From Dermatophilaceae bacterium (lineage in GTDB: Bacteria > Actinomycetota > Actinomycetes > Actinomycetales > Dermatophilaceae), in contig JACMPC010000172.1 of assembly GCA_014377705.1 (NCBI GenBank), forward strand, positions 1 through 32,720: a stretch of 32,720 bases of DNA, written 5' to 3'. Both the position numbers and the translations under genes were made by a program. The notes beneath the pieces are model-generated. The model had not been told where the DNA came from. It saw nothing but the letters and a program-made list of their open reading frames with translations, and searched no databases. Numbering within the stretch: position 1 is the first letter of the stretch; every line of letters begins with the position of its first letter. Positions 12,232 to 19,935 of the stretch are shown in pieces.

Positions 12232-13787
12232 TTGCCTCCCTGTCCGGGCTTACCACGGAGTTCGTGGCCACCAAGATCAACTATGGCGCGGTGCTGCCGA
12301 TGCTGGTCGTCTTCGGTGCCGCGATGATCGGTGTCCTGGTGGAGGCCTTCGCGCCCAGGGCTGTGCGCTACGGGGCACAGGTGGGCGTTGCCCTCGTCGG
12401 CCTCGTTGCCGCCTTCATGGCCGTGGTCCTCGCGGTGGGGCACCAGGGCAGCACTCTGGCTGGTGCCGTGGTGATCGACGGTCCGGCTCTCTTCCTGCAG
12501 GGCACCATCCTGGCGCTCTCGGTGCTCAGCGTGCTCGCCATGGCTGAGCGTTTCGACGGGATCGGCGCGGATGCGTTCACCGCCCAAGGTGCGGCCGCGC
12601 CCGGTTCACCGCAGGAGAGCGCAGCGGTACGCGCCGGTGCGACCACGACCGAGGTCTTCCCTCTGACGATGTTCGCCATCGGCGGGATGCTGCTCTTCCC
12701 GGCGGCGGGCGACCTGCTGACGATGTTCGTGGCGCTTGAAGTGCTCTCGCTGCCGCTGTATATCCTCTCCGGCCTGGCCAGCCGCCGCCGTCTCCTGTCC
12801 CAGGAGGCATCGCTGAAGTACTTCCTGCTCGGGGCGTTCTCGTCGGCCTTCTTCCTCTTTGGTGCCGCGCTGCTGTTCGGCTACTCGGGCTCGATGGACC
12901 TGGGCGTCATCGCCAAAGCCATCGGCACCCAGTCCGGCATGGACGGCCTGCTGGTCCCCGGAGTCCTGCTCGTGCTGGTCGGGCTGCTCTTCAAGATCGG
13001 CGCCGTGCCGTTCCACTCGTGGACCCCTGACGTCTACCAGGGAGCTCCCACCCCGGTCACCGGATTCATGGCCGCCTGTACCAAGGTGGCCGCGTTCGGC
13101 GCGATCCTGCGCTTCGTCTATGTGGGAGTCGGGGACAGTCGCTGGGACTGGGCCCCGGCGCTGTGGGCGGTTGCCATCCTGACGATGGTCGTGGGCGCAG
13201 TCCTGTCCATCACCCAGACCGACGTCAAGCGTCTGCTGGCCTACTCCTCGATCGCGCACGCCGGGTTCGTCCTGACCGGTCTGCTGGCCTTCGACAGAGT
13301 GGGTGTCTCGTCGGTGATGTTCTACGTGGTGGCCTACGGCTTCAGCACGATCGCGGCGTTCGCCATCGTGTCGCTGGTGCGCGACGGCGGTTCGGAAGCC
13401 ACCCACCTGTCCCAGTGGGCCGGGCTGGGCAGGACCCACCCCATCGTGGCCGGCGCCTTCGCCTTCCTTCTCCTTGCCTTCGCCGGTATCCCGCTGACGT
13501 CAGGCTTCACTGCCAAGTTCGCGGTGTTCTCGGCTGCGATCGGCCACGGTGCGACGCCGCTGGCAGTGGTCGGGGTGCTGGCCAGCGCCATCGCCGCGTT
13601 CGTCTACGTCCGGGTGATCGTGCTCATGTACTTCACCGAGTCCGGCGGTGACTCGGTCCGGGTGGTTCCACCGTCCATCCTGACTTCCGCCGCGGTCACG
13701 ATCGGCGTCGCCATGACGCTCGTGCTCGGCGTTGTCCCGGCTCCGCTGCTGGACCTCGCGTCCAGATCAGCGCTGTTCCTCCGGTGA
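12228..13787 (+). CDS. nuoN: NADH-quinone oxidoreductase subunit N (antiporter-like)
   Basis: This is the third antiporter-like subunit, nearest to NuoK in the membrane arm. Its motifs are FVALEVLSLPLYILSGLASRR with the conserved Glu, FKIGAVPFHSWTPDVYQGAPTPVTGFMA with the conserved Lys, and TDVKRLLAYSSIAHAGFVLTGL. The length is 519 residues. The GTG start at 12228 overlaps the nuoM stop, and GAAGGAG (12214-12220) sits 7 bases upstream. It is the last complex I gene of region 1; its stop overlaps the next gene, a polyprenyl synthase. Confidence 0.97.
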   Translation: MIASLSGLTTEFVATKINYGAVLPMLVVFGAAMIGVLVEAFAPRAVRYGAQVGVALVGLVAAFMAVVLAVGHQGSTLAGAVVIDGPALFLQGTILALSVLSVLAMAERFDGIGADAFTAQGAAAPGSPQESAAVRAGATTTEVFPLTMFAIGGMLLFPAAGDLLTMFVALEVLSLPLYILSGLASRRRLLSQEASLKYFLLGAFSSAFFLFGAALLFGYSGSMDLGVIAKAIGTQSGMDGLLVPGVLLVLVGLLFKIGAVPFHSWTPDVYQGAPTPVTGFMAACTKVAAFGAILRFVYVGVGDSRWDWAPALWAVAILTMVVGAVLSITQTDVKRLLAYSSIAHAGFVLTGLLAFDRVGVSSVMFYVVAYGFSTIAAFAIVSLVRDGGSEATHLSQWAGLGRTHPIVAGAFAFLLLAFAGIPLTSGFTAKFAVFSAAIGHGATPLAVVGVLASAIAAFVYVRVIVLMYFTESGGDSVRVVPPSILTSAAVTIGVAMTLVLGVVPAPLLDLASRSALFLR

Positions 13788-14809
13788 CTGAGGCGACACC
13801 GGCTCTGGCGTTGCCCACCGCCTCGCCAGAGCTGGCCGAACGGTTGCTGGCCGGGCTGGCGTCCGTCGATGAGCTGCTGCGCTTGGTCGTCGACCACGAG
13901 GACCCCTTCATCGCGCAGGCGCCGATGCACCTGTCAGACGCCGGCGGCAAGCGGTTCCGACCGATGCTGACGCTGCTCGCCGCCGAGCTCGGCAACGGGA
14001 TCAACCCTGAGGTGGTCAAGGCAGCCACGGGTGTGGAGCTGACCCACCTTGCCTCCTTATATCACGACGACGTGATGGACGAGGCCGACCTGCGCCGCGG
14101 TGTGGTCAGTGCCAACGCCCGCTATGGCAACTCCGAAGCGATCCTGGTCGGCGACCTGCTCTTCGGGAAGGCCTCCGAGCTGGTCGCCGACCTCGGGCCC
14201 GAGGCCGTCAGGATTCAGGCGCAGACCTTTGTGAGGCTGTGCTCGGGACAGATCCGTGATGCGCGCCCGGTGCCCGAGGGCGTTGACCCGATCGACTACT
14301 ACTTCGGCGTGCTCGCCGACAAGACGGGTGTCCTGATCGCGACTGCCGCCCGCTACGGCGCGATGTTCAGTGGCTGCCCGCCGGAGACGGTCGACCTCCT
14401 GGGCCGGTATGGCGAGCGGCTCGGCATCGCCTTTCAGCTTGCCGATGACCTGCTGGACATCTCCTCGGAGTCGGGGGAGTCAGGCAAGGAGCCCGGCGCC
14501 GACTTGCGTGAAGGCGTTGCGACGTTGCCGGTACTCCTGGTCCGCCAGTCAGTGGATCCTGCCGATGACCGCCTCAGGTGGCTGCTGGACGAGGACCTTC
14601 AGGACGACGCGCTGCACGCGGAGGCCCTTGGGCTGCTGCGGGTTCACCCGGCTATGAGGGAGGCGCGCGAGCGGACGAATGCGGTGGCGCTGGAGGCGCA
14701 GGAGCTCCTTGCGCCGCTGGCCGGCGGGCAGCCGGATGGCTCTGCAGCGGGTGACTCCGCCAGGGCTCTTTCGGCTCTGGTCGTCAATGTTGTCAACCGT
14801 GCTGGCTGA
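13784..14809 (+). CDS. Long-chain (all-trans) polyprenyl diphosphate synthase
   Basis: This is a trans-isoprenyl diphosphate synthase (GrcC/HepB/IspB type) that adds isopentenyl units to an allylic diphosphate, most likely to make the menaquinone side chain. The first Asp-rich motif is DDVMD (95-99) and the second is DDLLD (221-225, in FQLADDLLDISS). The substrate-binding GGKRFRP lies at 54-60. The residue five positions before the first motif is Ala90; a small residue there fits a long-chain product (C35-C50) rather than farnesyl or geranylgeranyl diphosphate. The length is 341 residues. The GTG start overlaps the nuoN stop as GTGA, so it is probably translated from the nuo message. Codon 92 is TTA, rare in such GC-rich DNA. 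The exact chain length cannot be read from sequence. Confidence 0.92.
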   Translation: MTEATPALALPTASPELAERLLAGLASVDELLRLVVDHEDPFIAQAPMHLSDAGGKRFRPMLTLLAAELGNGINPEVVKAATGVELTHLASLYHDDVMDEADLRRGVVSANARYGNSEAILVGDLLFGKASELVADLGPEAVRIQAQTFVRLCSGQIRDARPVPEGVDPIDYYFGVLADKTGVLIATAARYGAMFSGCPPETVDLLGRYGERLGIAFQLADDLLDISSESGESGKEPGADLREGVATLPVLLVRQSVDPADDRLRWLLDEDLQDDALHAEALGLLRVHPAMREARERTNAVALEAQELLAPLAGGQPDGSAAGDSARALSALVVNVVNRAG

Positions 14810-14842
14810 GGCTGACTCGTCCGACTGACTCGTCGGGCCGGC
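14810..14842. terminator. Convergent gap with a weak hairpin; possible bidirectional terminator
   Basis: This 33-bp gap separates the convergent polyprenyl synthase and rarD genes. It holds a near-tandem repeat of TGACTCGTC (13-base period) and a 5-bp stem CCGAC/GTCGG with a 6-base loop. There is no T-run, so it is a weak candidate. Confidence 0.25.
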
Positions 14843-15787
14843 TCAGACCGCCGTGCACTCCGCCGCGCCGGCCAGCCGGCGACGGCTGCGGATCGACCGG
14901 ATCGAGTCGATGGTCAAGACCAGTAGCGCGACCCATACGATGCCGAAGCCGATCCAGCGGCTGGTCTTCATGGTCTCGCCCAGGATGAGCACGCCGCAGA
15001 GCAGCTGTAGAACTGGCGTGATGAACTGCAGGAGGCCGATCGTCACCAACGGCACCCGTCGCGCCGCAGCAGCGAAGAGCAACAGGGGGCCGGCTGTCAC
15101 CATACCGGCGGAAGCCAGGAGCAGTGGGTGGCTGGGTGAGTCGACGGCGAAGGTGCTCTGACCACTGACCTCGACCCACACCAGGATGGCGAGGGCGATC
15201 GGCAGCAGTACCGCAGTCTCCGAGGTCAGGCTCTGGAAGGCGCCCAGCGAGGTGCCGATCCGCTTCTTCATCAGCCCATAGAGCGCGAACGAGAGGGCCA
15301 GGCCCACCGCGATCCAGGGCGGGCGCCCGAAGTCGACACTGAGATAGACCCCGGCCCCGAGCCCGATCGCGACGGCCAGCCACTGGAGGCGACGAAGCCT
15401 CTCGCGAAGGACGACCACCCCGATGGCCACGGTCACGATCGGGTTGAGAAAATACCCCAGCGAGGCTTCGGTCACGTGGTGGGAGACCACAGCCCCGACA
15501 TAGATGGTCCAGTTGACCGCGATCAGCAGTCCGGCCAGGGTGACTGCACCGAGCATCCGCGGGTTGCCGAACACTGAGCGGCACCAACCGAACTCTCGGC
15601 GAACAGCAAGCACGGCCAGGCAGAAGAGCAGGGTCCAGATGATGCGATGGGCCAGTATCTCCCACGCGCCGGCAGGTGCCAGCAGATGGAAGTACAGCGG
15701 GAATACCCCCCAGATCGCGTAGGCGACAGCACCGTAGAGGGTGCCGTGTCGTACGTCCTGAGGGGTGCCGGCGAGGCCGTGTGTCAG
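14843..15787 (-). CDS. rarD: EamA/RarD-type membrane transporter, apparent CTG start
   Basis: This is a ten-helix drug/metabolite-transporter-superfamily protein of the RarD branch; the substrate is unknown. Conserved features: GAVAYAIWGVFPLYFHLLA then AWEILAHRIIW near the N-terminus, NWTIYVGAVVSHHVTEASLGYFLNP in the middle, and a C-terminal helix pair ending LLVLTIDSIRSIR. The first ATG/GTG-type codon in frame is the GTG at 15613, but starting there would delete the conserved first helix. The frame is open upstream, and the only fitting initiator is CTG at 15787, which overlaps the korB stop as CTGA. That gives 314 residues, normal for RarD. Purine-rich AAGGA lies about 15 bases upstream, so it is a poor ribosome binding site. 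A sequencing or start-site problem cannot be excluded. Confidence 0.85.
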   Translation of the reverse strand: MTHGLAGTPQDVRHGTLYGAVAYAIWGVFPLYFHLLAPAGAWEILAHRIIWTLLFCLAVLAVRREFGWCRSVFGNPRMLGAVTLAGLLIAVNWTIYVGAVVSHHVTEASLGYFLNPIVTVAIGVVVLRERLRRLQWLAVAIGLGAGVYLSVDFGRPPWIAVGLALSFALYGLMKKRIGTSLGAFQSLTSETAVLLPIALAILVWVEVSGQSTFAVDSPSHPLLLASAGMVTAGPLLLFAAAARRVPLVTIGLLQFITPVLQLLCGVLILGETMKTSRWIGFGIVWVALLVLTIDSIRSIRSRRRLAGAAECTAV

Positions 15788-16863
15788 CCGACGTTCCAGG
15801 TGTCCTTGCCATGCAGCAGGCCAGACAGGTCGAGGTCGGTCGCCGGCCCGCCGGCTTTGGTGACGACCTCGCCGATCTGGGCCCGTACCTGGTCGTCGTA
15901 GCTCGGTCGCGAGACGTTCCGGAAGATCCCCATCGGCATGTGGGCCATTGTCGGATCCTCGAGCCGGGACAGCTGGAACGCCAGGGACGGATCATCGGCG
16001 CCTGCGTCGTGGATGACGACGCGTGACAGGTCCGCGCCCTTGGCAGCAACCACAGCCAGGTTGCCGGAGTCGTCGCGCGCCACGACCTTGTCGGCACCCA
16101 CTCGCACCGGCTCGCCGTCGATGAGGTGCACGATCCGGGCCTCTGCCTGCTCGCGGTCCTTGATCAGCTCGAAGGCACCGTCGTTGAAGATCGGGCAGTT
16201 CTGATAGATCTCCACCAGAGCGGTGCCTCGATGCTCTGCAGCCGCGCGAAGCACTGTCGTGAGGTGCTTGCGGTCCGTGTCCATGGTGCGGGCCACGAAG
16301 GTGGCCTCTGCGCCCAGGGCCAGCGACGCTGGGTTGAAGGGCCTGTCGACCGAGCCGAACGGTGACGACTTGGTGACCTTGCCCAGCTCGGAGGTGGGGG
16401 AGTACTGGCCCTTGGTCAGGCCGTAGATCCTGTTGTTGAACAGGAGGATCTTGAGGTTGACGTTGCGCCGTATCGCGTGGATGAGGTGGTTGCCGCCGAT
16501 GGACAGAGCGTCACCGTCGCCCGTGACGACCCACACCGACAAGTCTTCGCGAGCCGTCGCCAGGCCGGTGGCGATGGCCGGCGCGCGACCGTGGATCGAG
16601 TGCATGCCGTAGGTGTTCATGTAGAACGGGAAACGTGAGGAACACCCGATGCCGGAGACGAAGACGATGTTCTCCCGCTTCAGCCCGAGCTCGGGCAGGA
16701 ACCCCTGGACCGCCGCGAGGATCGAGTAGTCACCGCAGCCTGCGCACCAGCGGGGCTCCATGTCGCTGGAGAAGTCCTTCTTGGACTGTTTGGGGTCCTC
16801 ATCCAGGAGGTGGGGCACGCCGAGGGTTCCGGCGCCCGGCATACCGAGGTTGACGATGGTCAT
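15784..16863 (-). CDS. korB: 2-oxoacid:ferredoxin oxidoreductase beta subunit (probably 2-oxoglutarate)
   Basis: This is the TPP- and [4Fe-4S]-binding subunit that oxidatively decarboxylates a 2-oxoacid to the acyl-CoA and reduces ferredoxin. Cluster ligands are C40 and C43 (WCAGCGDY), C74 (SGIGCSS) and C223 (QNCPIFNDG). The TPP/Mg motif is GDGDALSIGGN (115-125), then NNRIYGLTKGQYSPTS from 143. The KGQ.SPTS form resembles 2-oxoglutarate (Kor) more than pyruvate enzymes. The length is 359 residues. It overlaps korA by 4 bases upstream and rarD downstream. The electron acceptor is presumably a ferredoxin; no ferredoxin gene is in the window. The adjacent divergent second nuo operon is a candidate electron sink. 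Confidence 0.95.
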   Translation of the reverse strand: MTIVNLGMPGAGTLGVPHLLDEDPKQSKKDFSSDMEPRWCAGCGDYSILAAVQGFLPELGLKRENIVFVSGIGCSSRFPFYMNTYGMHSIHGRAPAIATGLATAREDLSVWVVTGDGDALSIGGNHLIHAIRRNVNLKILLFNNRIYGLTKGQYSPTSELGKVTKSSPFGSVDRPFNPASLALGAEATFVARTMDTDRKHLTTVLRAAAEHRGTALVEIYQNCPIFNDGAFELIKDREQAEARIVHLIDGEPVRVGADKVVARDDSGNLAVVAAKGADLSRVVIHDAGADDPSLAFQLSRLEDPTMAHMPMGIFRNVSRPSYDDQVRAQIGEVVTKAGGPATDLDLSGLLHGKDTWNVG

Positions 16864-18740
16864 CGGGTCACTCCGCTCAGGTTGACATTGGCCTCGGTCA
16901 GGACGCTTGCCAGCTCGACGGAGGTGAACGGCAGGCCGCGCACCCGCGTGTAGGACTGGACGTCCACGAGGTATTTGGCACGCAGCATCATGGCGAGCTG
17001 GCCGAGGTTCATCTCGGGCACGATCACCCGCCCGTAGGCACGGAGCACCTCACCGAGGTTGGGGGGGAAGGGGTTGAGATGACGGACATGAGCGCGGGCG
17101 ACATGGATGCCGTCCTGGCGCGCCAGCCGGGTGGCTTCCGCGATCGGGCCGTAGGTCGATCCCCAGCCCAGGATCAGGAGGTCGGCGTCGCCGGAGGGAT
17201 CGTCCACCACCAGGTTCGGGATGGTCTTGGCGATGCCGTCGATCTTGGCCTGGCGTAGCCGCGTCATCTTGTCGTGGTTGTCGGGGTCATACGAGAGGTC
17301 CCCGGTCACGTCGGCCTTCTCGATGCCACCGATCCGGTGCTCCAGGCCCGCGACGCCCGGGATGGCCCATGGACGGGCCAGGGTCTCGGGGTCTCGCAGG
17401 AACGGGTGGAACACCCAGTCGCCGTTGGCATCGACGTCGTTAGGCTCCGTGGCGAAGATGACCGGGTTGTGCGGCAGGCGGGCGACGTCGGGGATGCACC
17501 AGGGCTCGGAGCCGTTGGCGAGGTAGCCGTCGGAGAGCAGGAACACCGGGGTCCGGTAGGTCGTGGCGATCCGGACTGCTTCGATGGCGGCATCGAAGCA
17601 GTCGCCCGGTGACTGGGGGGCGACGACCGCGACGGGGGACTCGCCGTTGCGTCCGAACATCGCCTGCAGCAGGTCCGACTGCTCAGTCTTGGTCGGCAGG
17701 CCGGTGGACGGGCCACCACGCTGGACATCGATGATGACCAGCGGAAGCTCCATAGTCACCGCGAGGCCGATCGCCTCGGACTTGAGGGCGACACCGGGAC
17801 CGGAGGTGGGTGTAACAGCCAGGGCCCCGCCGTACGAGGCTCCGATCGCAGCACCGACGGCGGCGATCTCGTCCTCCACCTGCATGGTCGTGACACCGAA
17901 CCGCTTCAACTTCGAGAGCACGTGCAGGATGTCGGTTGCCGGGGTGATCGGGTAGGCGCCCAGGACCAGTGGCAGGCCGGCGAGGTGAGCGGCGGCGACC
18001 AGCCCGTAGGCGACGGCCGTGTTGCCGGTGATGTTCCGGTAGGTACCAGCCCGCATCTCGGCAGGGGCGATCTCATACGTGACGGCGAAGTCCTCAGTGG
18101 TCTCGCCGTAGTTGAACCCTGCGTTGAGGGCCGCGAGGTTTGCCTCCAGAATGTCGGGCTTGGACCCGAACTTGCTCTTGAGGAACTGCTCGGTGCCGGT
18201 GGTCGGGCGGGTGTACAGCCACGACAGCAGGCCGAGCGCGAACATGTTCTTGGACCGTTCCTTGTCCTTGCGTGACAAGGGGAAGTCCGCGAGCGCGTCA
18301 ACCGTGAGCGAGGTCAGGGCGAGCGGGTGCACGTGGTAGCCGTCGAGGCTGCCGTCCTCGACCGGGGACACTGCGTACTTGACCTTTGCCAGGTTGCGCT
18401 TGGTGAACTCATCGGTATTGACGATGATCGTTCCCCCACGGGGCAGGTCGCCCAGGTTGGCTCTGAGCGCAGCCGGGTTCATCGCCACCAGGACGTCAGG
18501 GGCGTCGCCGGGGGTCAGGACGTGGTGGTCGGCGAAGTGCAGCTGGAAGCTCGAGACGCCGAGAATGGTCCCCGCTGGCGCCCGGATCTCCGCCGGGTAG
18601 TTCGGCAGGGTCGACAGGTCATTGCCCAGCGCTGCGGTCTCTGAGGTGAAACGGTCTCCGGTGAGCTGCATGCCATCACCGGAGTCTCCTGCGAAACGAA
18701 TGACGACACTGTCAAGACGCTCAACTCGCTTGATACTCAT
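16860..18740 (-). CDS. korA: 2-oxoacid:ferredoxin oxidoreductase alpha subunit (gamma-alpha fusion)
   Basis: This is the partner of KorB. The N-terminal 190 or so residues are the gamma (CoA-region) domain, starting VVIRFAGDSGDGMQLTGDR and including LHFADHHVLTPGDAPDVLVAMN. The alpha domain follows from about residue 235, with YPITPATD (263-270), QVEDEIAAVGAAIGASY, and QRGGPSTGLPTKTEQSDL (340-357). The length is 626 residues, normal for the fused actinobacterial form. The frame stays open to 19403, but the family's N-terminus fits the ATG at 18740, and the extension would run antisense through nuoA2. The gene is divergent from nuoA2, with a 186-bp shared upstream region, and overlaps korB by 4 bases. 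Confidence 0.95.
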   Translation of the reverse strand: MSIKRVERLDSVVIRFAGDSGDGMQLTGDRFTSETAALGNDLSTLPNYPAEIRAPAGTILGVSSFQLHFADHHVLTPGDAPDVLVAMNPAALRANLGDLPRGGTIIVNTDEFTKRNLAKVKYAVSPVEDGSLDGYHVHPLALTSLTVDALADFPLSRKDKERSKNMFALGLLSWLYTRPTTGTEQFLKSKFGSKPDILEANLAALNAGFNYGETTEDFAVTYEIAPAEMRAGTYRNITGNTAVAYGLVAAAHLAGLPLVLGAYPITPATDILHVLSKLKRFGVTTMQVEDEIAAVGAAIGASYGGALAVTPTSGPGVALKSEAIGLAVTMELPLVIIDVQRGGPSTGLPTKTEQSDLLQAMFGRNGESPVAVVAPQSPGDCFDAAIEAVRIATTYRTPVFLLSDGYLANGSEPWCIPDVARLPHNPVIFATEPNDVDANGDWVFHPFLRDPETLARPWAIPGVAGLEHRIGGIEKADVTGDLSYDPDNHDKMTRLRQAKIDGIAKTIPNLVVDDPSGDADLLILGWGSTYGPIAEATRLARQDGIHVARAHVRHLNPFPPNLGEVLRAYGRVIVPEMNLGQLAMMLRAKYLVDVQSYTRVRGLPFTSVELASVLTEANVNLSGVTR

Positions 18741-18805
18741 TGCGTGCGTTTCCACCAGATCTCTTGAATGTCCCAGTTCGGCTACTTTGGCGCTGGGCTT
18801 CTCTG

Positions 18806-18811
18806 ATATTA
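18806..18811 (-). promoter_or_regulatory. Candidate -10 element for korA
   Basis: On the minus strand this reads TAATAT, close to the TATAAT consensus and unusually AT-rich for this DNA. Transcription would start near 18799, giving a leader of about 60 bases before the korA ATG. No good -35 hexamer sits at the usual spacing (CCTTCG at 17 bp), so an activator or alternative sigma factor is possible. Confidence 0.35.
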
Positions 18812-18913
18812 CCTTGCAGCGTCCACACCGAAGGGGACCGCTCCGGGTTCCAGACCCCGCATGTCGGCGTGTGCCGAGCCGGACCTGCGGGAAGAGACGG
18901 ATCTGGGACTCGT

Positions 18914-18926
18914 TAGGCTGACCCGC
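18914..18926 (+). promoter_or_regulatory. Candidate -10 of a leaderless promoter for nuoA2
   Basis: TAGGCT (18914-18919) fits the actinobacterial TANNNT -10 pattern. Its last base lies 7 bases before the GTG at 18927, so the predicted first transcribed base is at or next to the start codon. No Shine-Dalgarno-like sequence precedes that GTG. Both facts fit a leaderless mRNA. No clear -35 is seen. Confidence 0.4.
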
Positions 18927-19286
18927 GTGTCCCCATATCTGACTGTAGGCGGAGTCGTTCTTACAGGCGTGTTCCTCTTCGTTGCCGGTATGGGGGCCCG
19001 CCGGCTGCTGGCGCCTTATGCGCCGACGGCCATGAAGCTCACGACGTACGAGTGCGGTGTCGACCCGGTGGGGGACGGCTGGGCGCAGACCAACGTCCGC
19101 TACTTCCTCTACGCCTTCCTCTATGTCGTCTTCGCGGTCGATGCGGTCTACCTCTTCCCGTGGGCCACGGTAATCCGAAGCGCCGACCTCGGTATGGCGT
19201 CGCTGGCCGAGATGGGCATCTTCATCGGCGTGCTGCTGGTCGGCCTGGCCCATGCTGCCCGGCGCGGCCTGCTCAGGTGGGTCTGA
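18927..19286 (+). CDS. nuoA2: Second-copy complex I subunit A (diverged)
   Basis: This is a three-helix membrane subunit at the junction of the arms, first gene of the ten-gene second nuo operon. Family features: [11 protein letters not shown] (37-47) with E42, then [25 protein letters not shown] (56-80). The start is taken as the GTG at 18927, giving 119 residues; an in-frame ATG at 18861 would add 22 unconserved residues that lie across the predicted promoter. The usual F-D-V-E-A motif in the third helix region is F-A-V-D-A here (A70, D72): one acidic residue is lost and the other shortened. These acids matter for coupling in ordinary complex I, so this copy may work differently. Confidence 0.9.
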   Translation: MSPYLTVGGVVLTGVFLFVAGMGARRLLAPYAPTAMKLTTYECGVDPVGDGWAQTNVRYFLYAFLYVVFAVDAVYLFPWATVIRSADLGMASLAEMGIFIGVLLVGLAHAARRGLLRWV

Positions 19287-19330
19287 TGACCACCGCTTCT
19301 GCGACGTTGAAAGCCATGGTGAGCCTGTGA
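19286..19330 (+). other. 14-codon open frame bridging nuoA2 and nuoB2
   Basis: ATG at 19286 shares one base with the nuoA2 stop (TGATG). The frame reads 14 codons ([14 protein letters not shown]) and ends in TGA overlapping the nuoB2 GTG as GTGA. It could carry ribosomes from nuoA2 to nuoB2. There is no evidence that the peptide itself has a function. Confidence 0.3.
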
Positions 19331-19935
19331 CGGTTGATCTGCCGATGCCTGGCATCGGACCCGTCAACAACGACGCACCGCGTCCGATCAAGGTCGTCCT
19401 CAACTGGGGCCGGCGCTACAGCCTGTGGGTGTTCAACTTCGGGCTGGCCTGTTGCGCGATCGAGTTCATCGCCGCCTCGATGGCGCGACATGACTTCATC
19501 CGCCTGGGCGTCATCCCGTTCGCGCCGAGCCCGCGTCAGGCCGACCTGATGATCGTCTCGGGCACGGTCACGGACAAGATGGCCCCGGCGATCCGGAGGC
19601 TGTACGACCAGATGCCCGAGCCGAAGTACGTCATCTCGTTCGGCTCCTGCGCCAACAGCGGCGGTCCCTACTGGGACTCGTACTGCGTGACCAAGGGCGT
19701 CGACCAGCTGATGCCGGTGGATGTCTATGTGCCGGGCTGCCCGCCCCGGCCCGAGGCGCTGCTGCAGGGCATCGTCCAGCTCCAGGAGAAGATCGCCACG
19801 GAGACGCTGTCCACCAAGTCGATCCGCGCGAAGTATGCCGGGTCGCGACGTGCCGCAGCAGGGGAGGTCACCCGGCCCCTGCTCGCCAGGCCGTCCACGG
19901 TGACTGCCGGACATACCGGAGATGAGCAGCTGTGA
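19327..19935 (+). CDS. nuoB2: Second-copy complex I subunit B (cluster N2)
   Basis: This is the subunit that binds N2, the last [4Fe-4S] cluster before quinone. Ligands are present: the tandem C42-C43 in [12 protein letters not shown]108 in [10 protein letters not shown], and C138 in [35 protein letters not shown] is also typical. The GTG at 19327 gives 202 residues. The frame is open back to 19252, but the extension overlaps nuoA2 and is not conserved. The C-terminal 40 residues after KYAGSRR are basic and Ala-rich, with no recognised domain. It ends in a GTGA overlap with nuoC2. The nuoB of the first operon lies outside the window. Confidence 0.95.
   Translation: MTVDLPMPGIGPVNNDAPRPIKVVLNWGRRYSLWVFNFGLACCAIEFIAASMARHDFIRLGVIPFAPSPRQADLMIVSGTVTDKMAPAIRRLYDQMPEPKYVISFGSCANSGGPYWDSYCVTKGVDQLMPVDVYVPGCPPRPEALLQGIVQLQEKIATETLSTKSIRAKYAGSRRAAAGEVTRPLLARPSTVTAGHTGDEQL

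Noticed and set aside
14793-16097. 434-codon minus-strand frame across rarD and korB
   Set aside because: A different frame from both real genes, Arg/Pro/Ser-rich, no motifs.
18741-19403. N-terminal extension of korA to 19403
   Set aside because: The extension runs antisense through nuoA2 and is not conserved; family homology starts at the ATG at 18740.
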